This document shows positions 16,196-23,631 of a stretch of DNA of 64,000 nt, one piece after another. The notes below the pieces were generated by a model, which did no database searches, had not been told where the DNA came from, and saw only the letters and a list, made by a program, of their open reading frames with translations. The position numbers and the translations under genes were made by a program. The stretch comes from JADJGC01 sp964576925. Its GTDB lineage: Bacteria > Zixibacteria > MSB-5A5 > CAIYYT01. The stretch lies in assembly GCA_964576925.1 (NCBI GenBank), contig CAZNWJ010000003.1, forward strand, positions 408,537-472,536. The letters are read 5' to 3'. Numbering within the stretch: position 1 is the first letter of the stretch; each line of letters opens with the position of its first letter.

Positions 16196-16613
16196 ATTTC
16201 GTTACCTGGAGCAGATCGCGACCGCCGACGCTGCGTTTGAGGCGTACGGCGAGTCGCTGAGTGAACTATTCGCTAATGCCGCGGCGGCGATGTTCAATGT
16301 CATGGCTCCGATCGAGTTGGTAAAGCCGATCCAGGAGAGGGAAGTAACGGTGATGGCCGACAGCGAAGAGGAGTTGTTGTTTGGCTGGCTCGCGGAGTTG
16401 ATCTATCTCAAAGATATACAGGGCGAGTTGTACTCGGAGTTTGGCGTCAGTATCGATGACAAATCCCATACTCTGACAGCGACGATTCGCGGCGAGGCGA
16501 TCAGCAATCATCTGGAGAACACGCACACGGATGTCAAGGCGGTGACGTACCACCGTCTGGCGATTGTGAAAAACGAGGACGGTTATACAGCGACGGTGGT
16601 GCTTGATCTATGA
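16182..16613 (+). CDS. Archease, activator of the RtcB RNA ligase
   Basis: The 143-residue protein matches archease in length and layout: RYLEQIATADAAFEAYGESLSELFANAAAAMFNVM at the N-terminus and the conserved metal-site region HTDVKAVTYHRL near 112-123. Archease speeds guanylylation of RtcB and allows multiple turnover. The GTG start lies inside the LapA gene, and the end overlaps rtcB by four bases. This tight coupling to rtcB confirms the assignment. Confidence 0.93.
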   Translation: MVRSRFRYLEQIATADAAFEAYGESLSELFANAAAAMFNVMAPIELVKPIQEREVTVMADSEEELLFGWLAELIYLKDIQGELYSEFGVSIDDKSHTLTATIRGEAISNHLENTHTDVKAVTYHRLAIVKNEDGYTATVVLDL

Positions 16614-18061
16614 AGTATCCCCTCACCAAAATTCGCGACGGCGTGTGGGAGATTGATCCCAAGTACAAGAGCGGTATGCGCGTACCGGCCCGGCTGTATT
16701 CGTCGGAGAAGCTGCTGTCGCAACTCGATGACGGTGTGTTCGAGCAGGTCACAAATGTGGCAATGCTGCCCGGCATTGTCGGGCCGGCACTGTGTATGCC
16801 GGACGGCCACTGGGGGTATGGATTTCCGATCGGCGGTGTCGCGGCGTTCTCGGTGGATGACGGCGTAATCTCGCCGGGCGGTATCGGATTCGATATCAAC
16901 TGCGGGATGCGGTTGATTCGCACCAATCTCACGCAGGAGGAGATTCAGCCGAAATTACCGCAGTTGCTTGATCGGTTGTTCCAACTCGTTCCTGCCGGTG
17001 TCGGGGTGAAGGGGTCGGTGCACCTGTCAAAGAAGGAGTTCACGCAGGTGCTGGTAGACGGGGTCGATTGGTGCGTCAAGAACGGGTATGGTTACAACGC
17101 CGATCGGGAGTCAGTCGAACAGCGGGGGAAGATTCCGAACGCTGATCCGGAGCATGTCTCGGAGAAAGCCTTTGAGCGGGGGCGCTCGCAATTGGGGACG
17201 CTCGGTTCCGGCAATCACTATCTCGAAATCGAAGTGATCAAGCCGGAAAACGTGTTCGACGAATCTCTGGCGCGGCAGTTTGGGATCGACCGGCCGTATC
17301 AGATTGTCGTGCTGATCCATTGCGGCTCGCGCGGCTGCGGGCACCAGGTCGCGACCGATCACCTGCAGGTGTTCAACAAGGCGATGCCAAAGTACGGGAT
17401 CAAGACGAACGATCGCGAATTGGCCTGCGCGCCGTTTAACTCGCCGGAAGGGCAGGCGTATTTCAAGGGGATGAGTTGCGCCGCCAACAGCGCGTTTGCG
17501 AATCGGCAAATTATCGTGCATCACGTGCGGCAGGCGTTTGTCGAGGTGCTCGGAAAGCCGGTACACCAATTGGGGTTGGAAACGATCTATGATGTTGCGC
17601 ACAACATTGCCAAGATCGAGACCTACGAGATTGACGGCAAGAAGCAGAAGGTGATCGTGCATCGCAAAGGCGCGACACGGGCATTTGGGCCGAACTCGCC
17701 CGATGTGCCGGAGAAATATCGCGCGATCGGGCAGCCGGTGCTGGTGGGAGGCTCGATGCAGACGGGATCGTATTTGCTGGTGGGAACGGCGAAGGCGATG
17801 GATGAGACCTACGGCTCGACGCTGCACGGGTCAGGGCGGACGATGTCACGGATGCAGGCCAAAAAGATGGTGCGCGGGTCAGAGTTGATCCAGAAGATGG
17901 CGGAAGAGGGGATACAGGTGCGGGCGGCATCGCTGAGCGGATTGGCGGAAGAAGTGGGGTTTGCCTACAAACAGATTGATGATGTCATAGCAGCGGTGGA
18001 TGATATCGGCATTTCGCGCAAGGTGGCGAAGTTGGTGCCGATTGGGAATATAAAGGGGTAG
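16610..18061 (+). CDS. rtcB: RNA-splicing ligase RtcB
   Basis: The 483-residue protein has the RtcB signatures: GIGFDINCGMRLIRTNL (manganese-binding Asp/Cys), IHCGSRGCGHQVATDHL, CAANSAFANRQIIVHHVRQAF and the guanylylated histidine (about residue 406) in STLHGSGRTMSR. It joins 2',3'-cyclic phosphate RNA ends to 5'-OH ends using GTP and serves RNA repair and tRNA splicing. Length and motif order are normal. The start overlaps archease by four bases. Confidence 0.97.
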   Translation: MKYPLTKIRDGVWEIDPKYKSGMRVPARLYSSEKLLSQLDDGVFEQVTNVAMLPGIVGPALCMPDGHWGYGFPIGGVAAFSVDDGVISPGGIGFDINCGMRLIRTNLTQEEIQPKLPQLLDRLFQLVPAGVGVKGSVHLSKKEFTQVLVDGVDWCVKNGYGYNADRESVEQRGKIPNADPEHVSEKAFERGRSQLGTLGSGNHYLEIEVIKPENVFDESLARQFGIDRPYQIVVLIHCGSRGCGHQVATDHLQVFNKAMPKYGIKTNDRELACAPFNSPEGQAYFKGMSCAANSAFANRQIIVHHVRQAFVEVLGKPVHQLGLETIYDVAHNIAKIETYEIDGKKQKVIVHRKGATRAFGPNSPDVPEKYRAIGQPVLVGGSMQTGSYLLVGTAKAMDETYGSTLHGSGRTMSRMQAKKMVRGSELIQKMAEEGIQVRAASLSGLAEEVGFAYKQIDDVIAAVDDIGISRKVAKLVPIGNIKG

Positions 18062-18131
18062 GTGCGATTCCCGGCTCGACGGACTACCAGGAGGGGGGAC
18101 AAGGGGATCGAACGAGGTGGGTTGCGAGTAG

Positions 18132-18430
18132 ACACACCCCGTCTCGATTCGCCAGGTAGGATCGGGAGGAGTGCCAGGATTGGGGGCGAATCGAGCCACC
18201 CCTCTCGAGGGACTGTTGAAAAAGTGCGATGCCAACGGAATAACACCCCTCGGTTTCCGTCTCCTCCTTCGTCGGAGACTGAAACCGCTCCCCTTGTTAG
18301 GGGAGAATTTGTTACGCACGAACGGCTCTCTAAGAGTTTGTTATTCCCCCTTAGCAAAGGGGGCAAGGGGGTTGTATTGCGCGATCACAGTCCGGAGAAC
18401 TTTTTCAACACGCCCTCGAGAGGGGAATTC
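18132..18430. repeat. CTCGAG palindromic intergenic repeat, copy 3 (interrupted)
   Basis: The outer unit begins ACACACCCCGTCTCGATT and ends CTCGAGAGGGGAATTC. The central palindrome is split at CTCGAG by the 205-bp element. The spacer between the inverted arms differs from the other two copies, so this is not a recent duplication of the whole 10.8-11.1 kb region. Confidence 0.85.
18210..18414. mobile_element. 205-bp MITE-like element, copy 2, with CTCGAG target duplication
   Basis: The ends are GGACTGTTGAAAAAGT and ACTTTTTCAACACGCC. CTCGAG flanks both sides (18204-18209 and 18415-18420). It has the same length, orientation and insertion point as copy 1 and differs at three positions by eye. 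There is no transposase gene. Confidence 0.83.
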
Positions 18431-18474
18431 GATCTGACGACGAGAATTCGCGGGCCACACAAGGGTATTGAAAC

Positions 18475-18796
18475 GAGATTACTTCGTCGCGGTCGGGTGC
18501 AGGTGGAAGATCCGAGAGTCCGTTCGCTCCTCGCAATGACATTGTGCTTCGATCGGAAGACCTGGCACAACATCGAACGTGATCGAGTTATGGGGATGTC
18601 GGGTTTCTCGCTTAAGACGGTATCCCCGAAATCAAGAAATAGCAGCGCTCGGAACCCGACCTACGAAACTCCTCGCAATGACACAGTCCTCCAGCTGTAA
18701 GAACAAACGCAACCAGTGAATCAAAGGCCGCGTGTTGGGTTTCTCGCTTAAGAGGTTATGCGAAAGAGGGGGCGACAGCAACGCTCGGAACCCGAC
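18475..18796. repeat. Repeat mosaic before the dockerin gene
   Basis: This contains one GATTACTTCGTCGCGG...CTCCTCGCAATGACA unit (18475-18541) and two units bounded by GTCGGGTTTCTCGCTTAAG and GGAACCCGACCTACGA (18598-18660 and about 18734-18796, the second opening GTTGGG). The latter pair form a family of their own with inverted GTCGGGTT ends. No gene is supported. Confidence 0.75.
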
Positions 18797-18844
18797 CTAC
18801 GACCTGCAAAATGGATAGAAACGAAAGGTGGGCGAACCCGACCC

Positions 18845-19996
18845 CTACGGTGCGCCGCAGCCGGCGGACCAATCGAAGCAATTCGGTGGGGCTGCACCTC
18901 CGGCGAAGATGTAGTTAATCAAGAACACCGCATCAGAAATTGAGACCACGCAGTCGCCGTTGGGATCGCCGGAACAAATTGGATCAGGTTGGGGCGCGGG
19001 CCCGCCGGCGAAGATGTAGCCAATCAAATAGACAGCGTCTGAAATGGTGATAACTTTGGAGTCGTCGGCGTCACCGGGAATGCAGCGACAATCCCCTTGC
19101 AGGAATGGTTTATCACAGGTGCAGATATCAACAGGCCCCCATGGCCACCAAGGCGGAACGCAGAGAGCCCCGAGGGCGCAGAAGACTTCCTGGAATTCAG
19201 CGGGTGTGACAACGCAGTCGGCGTTAAGGTCAAATTTGTAGAGGTAGGAACAGCTAATGCCCTGGAACTGGCAGGCGTATGCCATGCTCAGGTCGCTAAT
19301 CGTGATGAGCCCGTTGTTGTCAAGGTCAACCCGGGGAGCCGTGAAACACGCGGCGTCACAAGACATCGAGTCATCAGGCAGCACCTCGATGGTGATCATC
19401 GGGTTGCCGGGGACAGGATCGCTCCAGTAGTAATGCCACTCGCGCCAGCGGTCGGCCTGGACATCGTATTGCCAAGCCGTGCACATTGTGTTGCTCTGGC
19501 CATCGAAAGCAACTGAGGGGAATACGCCGGGATTTGGGTCTGTGAAGACGATCGCGGCGTAGGCGGGGCCGTTAAGGCAGCAGCCGCCGGGAAAGTCCAC
19601 CATTCCGAAAGAGGGATACTCAAAGGAGGCACGGTCGCAGACCACCTGACGGCGGCACAATTCCGGGCCGGGGCCATAGCAGGCGTGGCCGTTGGGTTGG
19701 CGGTCGTAGATCACGACATCGACCGTTACCGGCCATTGTGCGCCGGGGACATCAACGAGTGAGAAGTGCAAGTACTGCAGGCTATAGGGGTAACCTGAAG
19801 TCGTTCCCGGTTTGCAGTGGGCGACGTCAAAGTAAACCATCGTACCACCGCCGGTGACGTTGCCGGCCGCAAATGATCCGACGATATCGCCGTGATCGGC
19901 AATGGGACAGGCGCTCGACCCATTTACGAAGAGGCCAGAAACCAGGAAGGTGACGAAGAGCGTCGCAGCGGTTTTGCTCCGAAATCCGTGGATCAT
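18845..19996 (-). CDS. Secreted protein with dockerin-type repeats
   Basis: The 383-residue protein begins with a signal peptide (about residues 1-29, ending GSSA). Residues 30-215 form a Cys-rich beta domain of unknown type. Two calcium-binding dockerin-like segments follow: one near 222-285 (DLDNNGLITISDLSMAY, DLNADCVVTPAEF) and one near 308-370 (GDADDSKVITISDAVYLI and GDPNGDCVVSISDAVFLI). Dockerins bind cohesins in extracellular complexes, but FCB bacteria use such modules widely without cellulosomes. A cohesin-like domain occurs in the protein at 51404-53491. The upstream gap holds two tRNA genes. Confidence 0.85.
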   Translation of the reverse strand: MIHGFRSKTAATLFVTFLVSGLFVNGSSACPIADHGDIVGSFAAGNVTGGGTMVYFDVAHCKPGTTSGYPYSLQYLHFSLVDVPGAQWPVTVDVVIYDRQPNGHACYGPGPELCRRQVVCDRASFEYPSFGMVDFPGGCCLNGPAYAAIVFTDPNPGVFPSVAFDGQSNTMCTAWQYDVQADRWREWHYYWSDPVPGNPMITIEVLPDDSMSCDAACFTAPRVDLDNNGLITISDLSMAYACQFQGISCSYLYKFDLNADCVVTPAEFQEVFCALGALCVPPWWPWGPVDICTCDKPFLQGDCRCIPGDADDSKVITISDAVYLIGYIFAGGPAPQPDPICSGDPNGDCVVSISDAVFLINYIFAGGAAPPNCFDWSAGCGAP

Positions 19997-20106
19997 AAAT
20001 ACCTGCCCGGCGGAATTGCCGCCTGAAGAAGATTGAATCGGTGCTTTGGTACTGGGAAAATATACGGCGATATCCGCGTTTTAGCAACCGCGGACTACAA
20101 TAAAGA

Positions 20107-20132
20107 AGCCCGCCATCATGGGACGGAGGGCT
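20107..20132 (-). terminator. Likely intrinsic terminator of the tRNA-Gly/tRNA-Cys transcript
   Basis: Read on the minus strand, AGCCCTCC pairs with GGCGGGCT, followed by TTCTTTATTG. It lies nine bases after the tRNA-Cys 3' end. The T tract is interrupted, so confidence is moderate. Confidence 0.6.
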
Positions 20133-20141
20133 CTCAAAAAC

Positions 20142-20216
20142 TGGAGGCGCCACCCGGATTTGAACCGGGGAATAGCGGTTTTGCAGACCGCTGCCTTACC
20201 ACTTGGCTATGGCGCC
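20142..20216 (-). tRNA. tRNA-Cys (anticodon GCA)
   Basis: On the minus strand the acceptor GGCGCCA pairs with TGGCGCC, the anticodon arm GCGGT/ACCGC encloses CTGCAAA, and GTTCAAATC forms the T loop. The discriminator is T and CCA is encoded. It lies 26 bases after tRNA-Gly(GCC) in the same direction. Confidence 0.94.
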
Positions 20217-20242
20217 GTCATTGCATGATACCGATGAAAAAA

Positions 20243-20315
20243 AGCGGGAAACGGGACTCGAACCCGCGACAACCACCTTGGCAAGGTGGAGCTCTACCAA
20301 CTGAGCTATTCCCGC
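20243..20315 (-). tRNA. tRNA-Gly (anticodon GCC)
   Basis: On the minus strand the acceptor GCGGGAA pairs with TTCCCGC, the D arm is AGCTCAGTTGGTAGAGCT, the anticodon arm CCACC/GGTGG encloses TTGCCAA, and the T loop is GTTCGAGTC. CCA is not encoded. It is the first gene of a two-tRNA transcript with a clear promoter upstream. Confidence 0.94.
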
Positions 20316-20336
20316 GTTGCAAACATCTGCGCGGTC

Positions 20337-20364
20337 AATATATCGGCAAACCGGCGAGTGTCAA
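20337..20364 (-). promoter_or_regulatory. Housekeeping-type promoter for tRNA-Gly/tRNA-Cys
   Basis: On the minus strand a perfect -35 TTGACA and a -10 TATATT are separated by 16 bases. The -10 lies 21 bases before the tRNA-Gly 5' end. This supports a standard sigma-70-like housekeeping consensus in this organism. Confidence 0.82.
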
Positions 20365-20419
20365 CAGAATTTTCTCGCGGGGATTTGGAGGTGCGATTGA
20401 AGCGGGGTGATGAGGAATA

Positions 20420-21127
20420 CAACCCCCAAACCCCCTTTGCTAAGGGGGATTGCGGTGGGTGGAGTAAGCGCGGTGATCGGTGAGGTGGCGTCAGGTCGCC
20501 CGTCTCAGCGCGCGGATGGCTTTGGGGGGACAAAGAGATGTGAGCGCTTCGACGGAAGACCTGACGCAACGTGAAGAGTGAGATTGCTTCGTCGCGGCAG
20601 AGTGCGGTGCGGATGACGATGTAGTGGGCGCTCCTCGCAATGACAATGACCCACCCTTCGCTGCGCTGCGGGGGCTACCGGATCAGCGCGATGACGATAA
20701 CCCACCCTGCGCTGCGCTGCGGGTGGGCTACCGGAATCGATGGAAGAGCTGACGCAACGTGAAAAGTGAGATTGCTTCGTCGCGGCAGAGTGCGGCGCGG
20801 ATGAAGAAGTCGTTGGCGCTCCTCGCAATGACAATGACCCACCCTTCGCTGCGCTGCGGGTGGGATACCGGATGGTTCCATGACGTCAGGTCGCCCGTCT
20901 CAGCGCGCGGATGGCGGTGGGGAGACAGAGAGATGTGAGCGCTTCGACGAAAGAGCTGACGCGGCCTGAAAAGTGAGATTGCTTCGTCGCGGCGGAGTGC
21001 GGTGCGGATGACGAAGGCGTGGGCGCTCCTCGCAATGACAATGCCCCACCCTTCGCTGCGCTGCGGGGGCTACCGGATCAGCGCGATGACGATAACCCAC
21101 CCTGCGCTGCGCTTCGGGTGGGCTACG
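20420..21127. repeat. Compound repeat array with a 395-bp-offset direct duplication
   Basis: After a CCCCCTTTGCTAAGGGGG hairpin (20420-20453), the block 20488-20732 recurs at 20883-21127, offset 395 bases. Each block holds, in order, a GTCAGGTCGCCCG/CTGACGC unit, a GATTGCTTCGTCGCGGC...CTCGCAATGACA unit and two CCCACCC...GGGTGGGCTACC hairpins. A shorter copy lacking the first part lies between them at about 20736-20872. Several short open frames here are repeat artefacts. Confidence 0.85.
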
Positions 21128-21213
21128 GGAATCCGCGAAAGAGCGGACGCAACGAGGAAATCAAGATCGAGAGTGTTCCGAAAGCTCTGGTTTCTGAAGA
21201 AGTCAGAAGGATG

Positions 21214-23130
21214 TCAGTCGCGGTCGGGCGGGAGAGCTTCCAGAGGCGGGAAAGGCGAGCGATACGACTCGTCGCGCAGCCACGGGAAGCGTTCCGTAAT
21301 GTACGTGCCAAGCCCGATGACAGTGGAGGTGTCCCCGCGTTCGAGAGCGATGTGCTGGGCGTGGATGCGCGCCTCCCAGGCGTAGGGGTTCATCGCGATG
21401 GCGCGATTAAAACGGGCAAGCGCCGAGTCTTTCTGATTGGATCGGAAGAAGCAGTCGCCGATGGCGTAATCGAGCAGCGGATAGTTTTCGCCAAGGTGTG
21501 CTTCGGCTTCCCGGAAGAGCGGCAGGGCCTTGAGCGGGCCGGTACGGTTCGTGTGATAGAAGCCATCGACCATGCGCTCGACGAACGCATAGTTGTGGTG
21601 CACCTGGTCACGGCTCATGTCGATTTCGCCGTGCCGCATCCAGAAGACCTTATAGGCCTTTTCGCGCAGGAATCCCATCGGGCTGAAATTGCGGCGGAAT
21701 TCCGAGTGCATCATCAACGCGCGCTCGGCGGGCGCCGAGGGTTTGTAGCCGGTTGAGAAGATGATGAAGTCAGGTTCCTGGCTGAGCAGGTAGGTGCTGT
21801 TGAAACGGCGTTCTTTCCAGGTCAGGGTCATGCCTTCAATCGTCTCGGGGTTGCGCGCTATATAGGAGTCGGTCAGGCCGAGCAGGTCGATGACGCGATG
21901 GCCGATAAGCTGGTAGCTGATCATGCCGATCGTGCTCACGGCGACGGAAAAATCGGGGCCCATGTGCTTCTTGAGCATTTCGCCCAGGAAGTGCATTTTG
22001 CGGACGATATTCTGTTCATAAAACCAGTAAGTCTTGACGTGCTGGTTCGACAGGGAATAAGAAGCAATCGAAAACGCAGCGACGGCAACGACGAAAGCGG
22101 CCTTCACGAGTTGTGCGCTCTTGAGCAACGTCCTGACGAGTTCCATGACGGCGACGGCAAAGAGGAAGTAGAGTACCGGAACGACAGGGACGAAAAAGCG
22201 ATAGACGAAGAGCACGTCGCCGCCGACCCAGACGATATAGGCTGAGTATAGAGCGACGAAGATGTAGAGCAGGGAGTAACGCTTCCAGAGTTGTTTGACG
22301 GCGAGCAGCGGGAGCAGGAACACGACGCCATAGCCGCCGAGAGCCTTCGTGAAGGTCCAGAGATACTCGAGCCCGGTCTTGATGTATTCCAACCCGACGC
22401 CGCTCTTGGCGTAATACGGGTTGGGAAAGAGCTGTCCGTAATAGCTCAGCTTGAACGCGGCAAAGGGAACGAGCGGCAGGATGTAAGTCAGTGCGAAGCG
22501 CAACGGCAGGGCGCGGTCGGTGATAAGTCGATTGAGTGCGCAGATGCCGAAAACAAGGACGCCTTCGGGTCGCAGCAAGCTGGCGATAATCAGAAGCGCC
22601 GGAGTGAGTTGCGGTTTGCGGTATTCGCTGACCACCGCAGCCAAGACCATAAAGGCAAAGGCGCCGGTTTCGAGGCTGGCGATCGACCAGTAGGCGATCG
22701 AGAGATTGGTGAGCATCATCGCGGCGACGGCGGCAAACATCAAGCCGAGATCGTCCTTGCGCTCTCCCTTGATCAGCCAGAGCAGCAGGAGAAACATCAA
22801 TGACCCGGCGGCCATGCCGAGCAGGCGCGAGGTGACGATAAAGTCCATGCCGAGAAGTTGTTTGGCAAGGGCGAGTACAATCACCCAGAGAAAGTTGGTG
22901 TAGCCTTCGACGCGTTCACCGGCGTTGAAGACGAGGCCGTCGCCATTGAGGAAGTTTTGCGCGTAGCGAAACGAGATGTAGGCATCATCCTGGGTCAGTT
23001 CGTACTTGAAGCAGGTGTATTGAAAGATGGCGATGGCAAGCGCGGCCAGCAGATAGACGCCGATAACGGCGATCCGGCCAGGATTGCGCGACGGCGGCGG
23101 GGATTGCGGTTTGGGTTTCGGTTTGGCCAT
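21214..23130 (-). CDS. GT-C fold integral-membrane glycosyltransferase (AftB-like) with TPR-like tail
   Basis: 638 residues. A basic/Pro-rich N-terminus is followed by a first helix and then DDAYISFRYAQNFLNGDG and GERVEGYTNFLW, the loop signature of lipid-phosphosugar-dependent GT-C enzymes such as the mycobacterial arabinofuranosyltransferase AftB; the paired Asp residues are the expected metal/acid site. About ten to eleven membrane helices span residues 20-370. A soluble part follows, and residues about 545-620 resemble TPR units (YAIGDCFFRSNQKDSALARF, AIAMNPYAWEAR). It probably modifies a surface glycan or protein; donor and acceptor are unknown. It stands alone between repeat blocks. Confidence 0.82.
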   Translation of the reverse strand: MAKPKPKPQSPPPSRNPGRIAVIGVYLLAALAIAIFQYTCFKYELTQDDAYISFRYAQNFLNGDGLVFNAGERVEGYTNFLWVIVLALAKQLLGMDFIVTSRLLGMAAGSLMFLLLLWLIKGERKDDLGLMFAAVAAMMLTNLSIAYWSIASLETGAFAFMVLAAVVSEYRKPQLTPALLIIASLLRPEGVLVFGICALNRLITDRALPLRFALTYILPLVPFAAFKLSYYGQLFPNPYYAKSGVGLEYIKTGLEYLWTFTKALGGYGVVFLLPLLAVKQLWKRYSLLYIFVALYSAYIVWVGGDVLFVYRFFVPVVPVLYFLFAVAVMELVRTLLKSAQLVKAAFVVAVAAFSIASYSLSNQHVKTYWFYEQNIVRKMHFLGEMLKKHMGPDFSVAVSTIGMISYQLIGHRVIDLLGLTDSYIARNPETIEGMTLTWKERRFNSTYLLSQEPDFIIFSTGYKPSAPAERALMMHSEFRRNFSPMGFLREKAYKVFWMRHGEIDMSRDQVHHNYAFVERMVDGFYHTNRTGPLKALPLFREAEAHLGENYPLLDYAIGDCFFRSNQKDSALARFNRAIAMNPYAWEARIHAQHIALERGDTSTVIGLGTYITERFPWLRDESYRSPFPPLEALPPDRD

Positions 23131-23194
23131 CGTGGATCAATATACGCTTTGGAAAGTGATCGGCAAGAGGGCAAAGCGTGAGAGGTCGAGGAAT

Positions 23195-23545
23195 CGGCGG
23201 CAGGTCGCCCGGCGGGGTGTCGTTGTTATGATGCAATTTGTGCACCTCGCCGGAAGATCTGGCGCGACGTTCGTTAGAGCGCAGGCAGACCCGTAGACCG
23301 GCGAGTTATCGAGAAGATAGATTGCTTCGTCGCGGCAAGGACTCAGGAAGTGAGGGAGAGTCGTTCGCTCCTCGCAATGACAGCATTGCAGTGACAGCGT
23401 CGCAACGTGCACCCACCCTTGGCTGCGCTACGGGTGGGCTACAGATCGCGTATCCCACCGCAAGCTGTGGGGCACCGGAGTAAGATTCCCAAGTACGATT
23501 CCCATTGCAAAGGGGGCGAAGGGGGATGAGAGTGCCGGCGCCGGG
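23195..23545. repeat. Repeat mosaic between the glycosyltransferase and glgA
   Basis: This contains a GCAGGTCGCCCGGC fragment (about 23199), a GATTGCTTCGTCGCGGC...CTCCTCGCAATGACA unit (23319-23382), a CCCACCC...GGGTGGGCTAC hairpin (23412-23442) and GCAAAGGGGGCGAAGGGGGA (about 23505). No gene is supported in the 500-base gap. Confidence 0.75.
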
Positions 23546-23631
23546 TCACAATTTCGCGCGCGGCAGATGATCGACTAATGGCCTGAGAAGGGATCGCGCG
23601 AAATCAAGACCCGGCGCAACGACGATGATCG

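Noticed and set aside
18062..18700. 212-codon open frame after rtcB
   Set aside because: It is made almost wholly of the CTCGAG repeat, the 205-bp element and a GATTACTTCGTCGC unit; the same translation appears in the 10.9 kb copy, so it is a repeat artefact.
20488..21127. Repeat array considered as a CRISPR
   Set aside because: The units are long, heterogeneous and mosaic; there is no constant 25-40 base repeat alternating with unique spacers and no cas gene nearby.
21019..21756. 245-codon frame antisense to the glycosyltransferase
   Set aside because: It begins in repeat DNA and mirrors the 3' end of a clear gene on the other strand.
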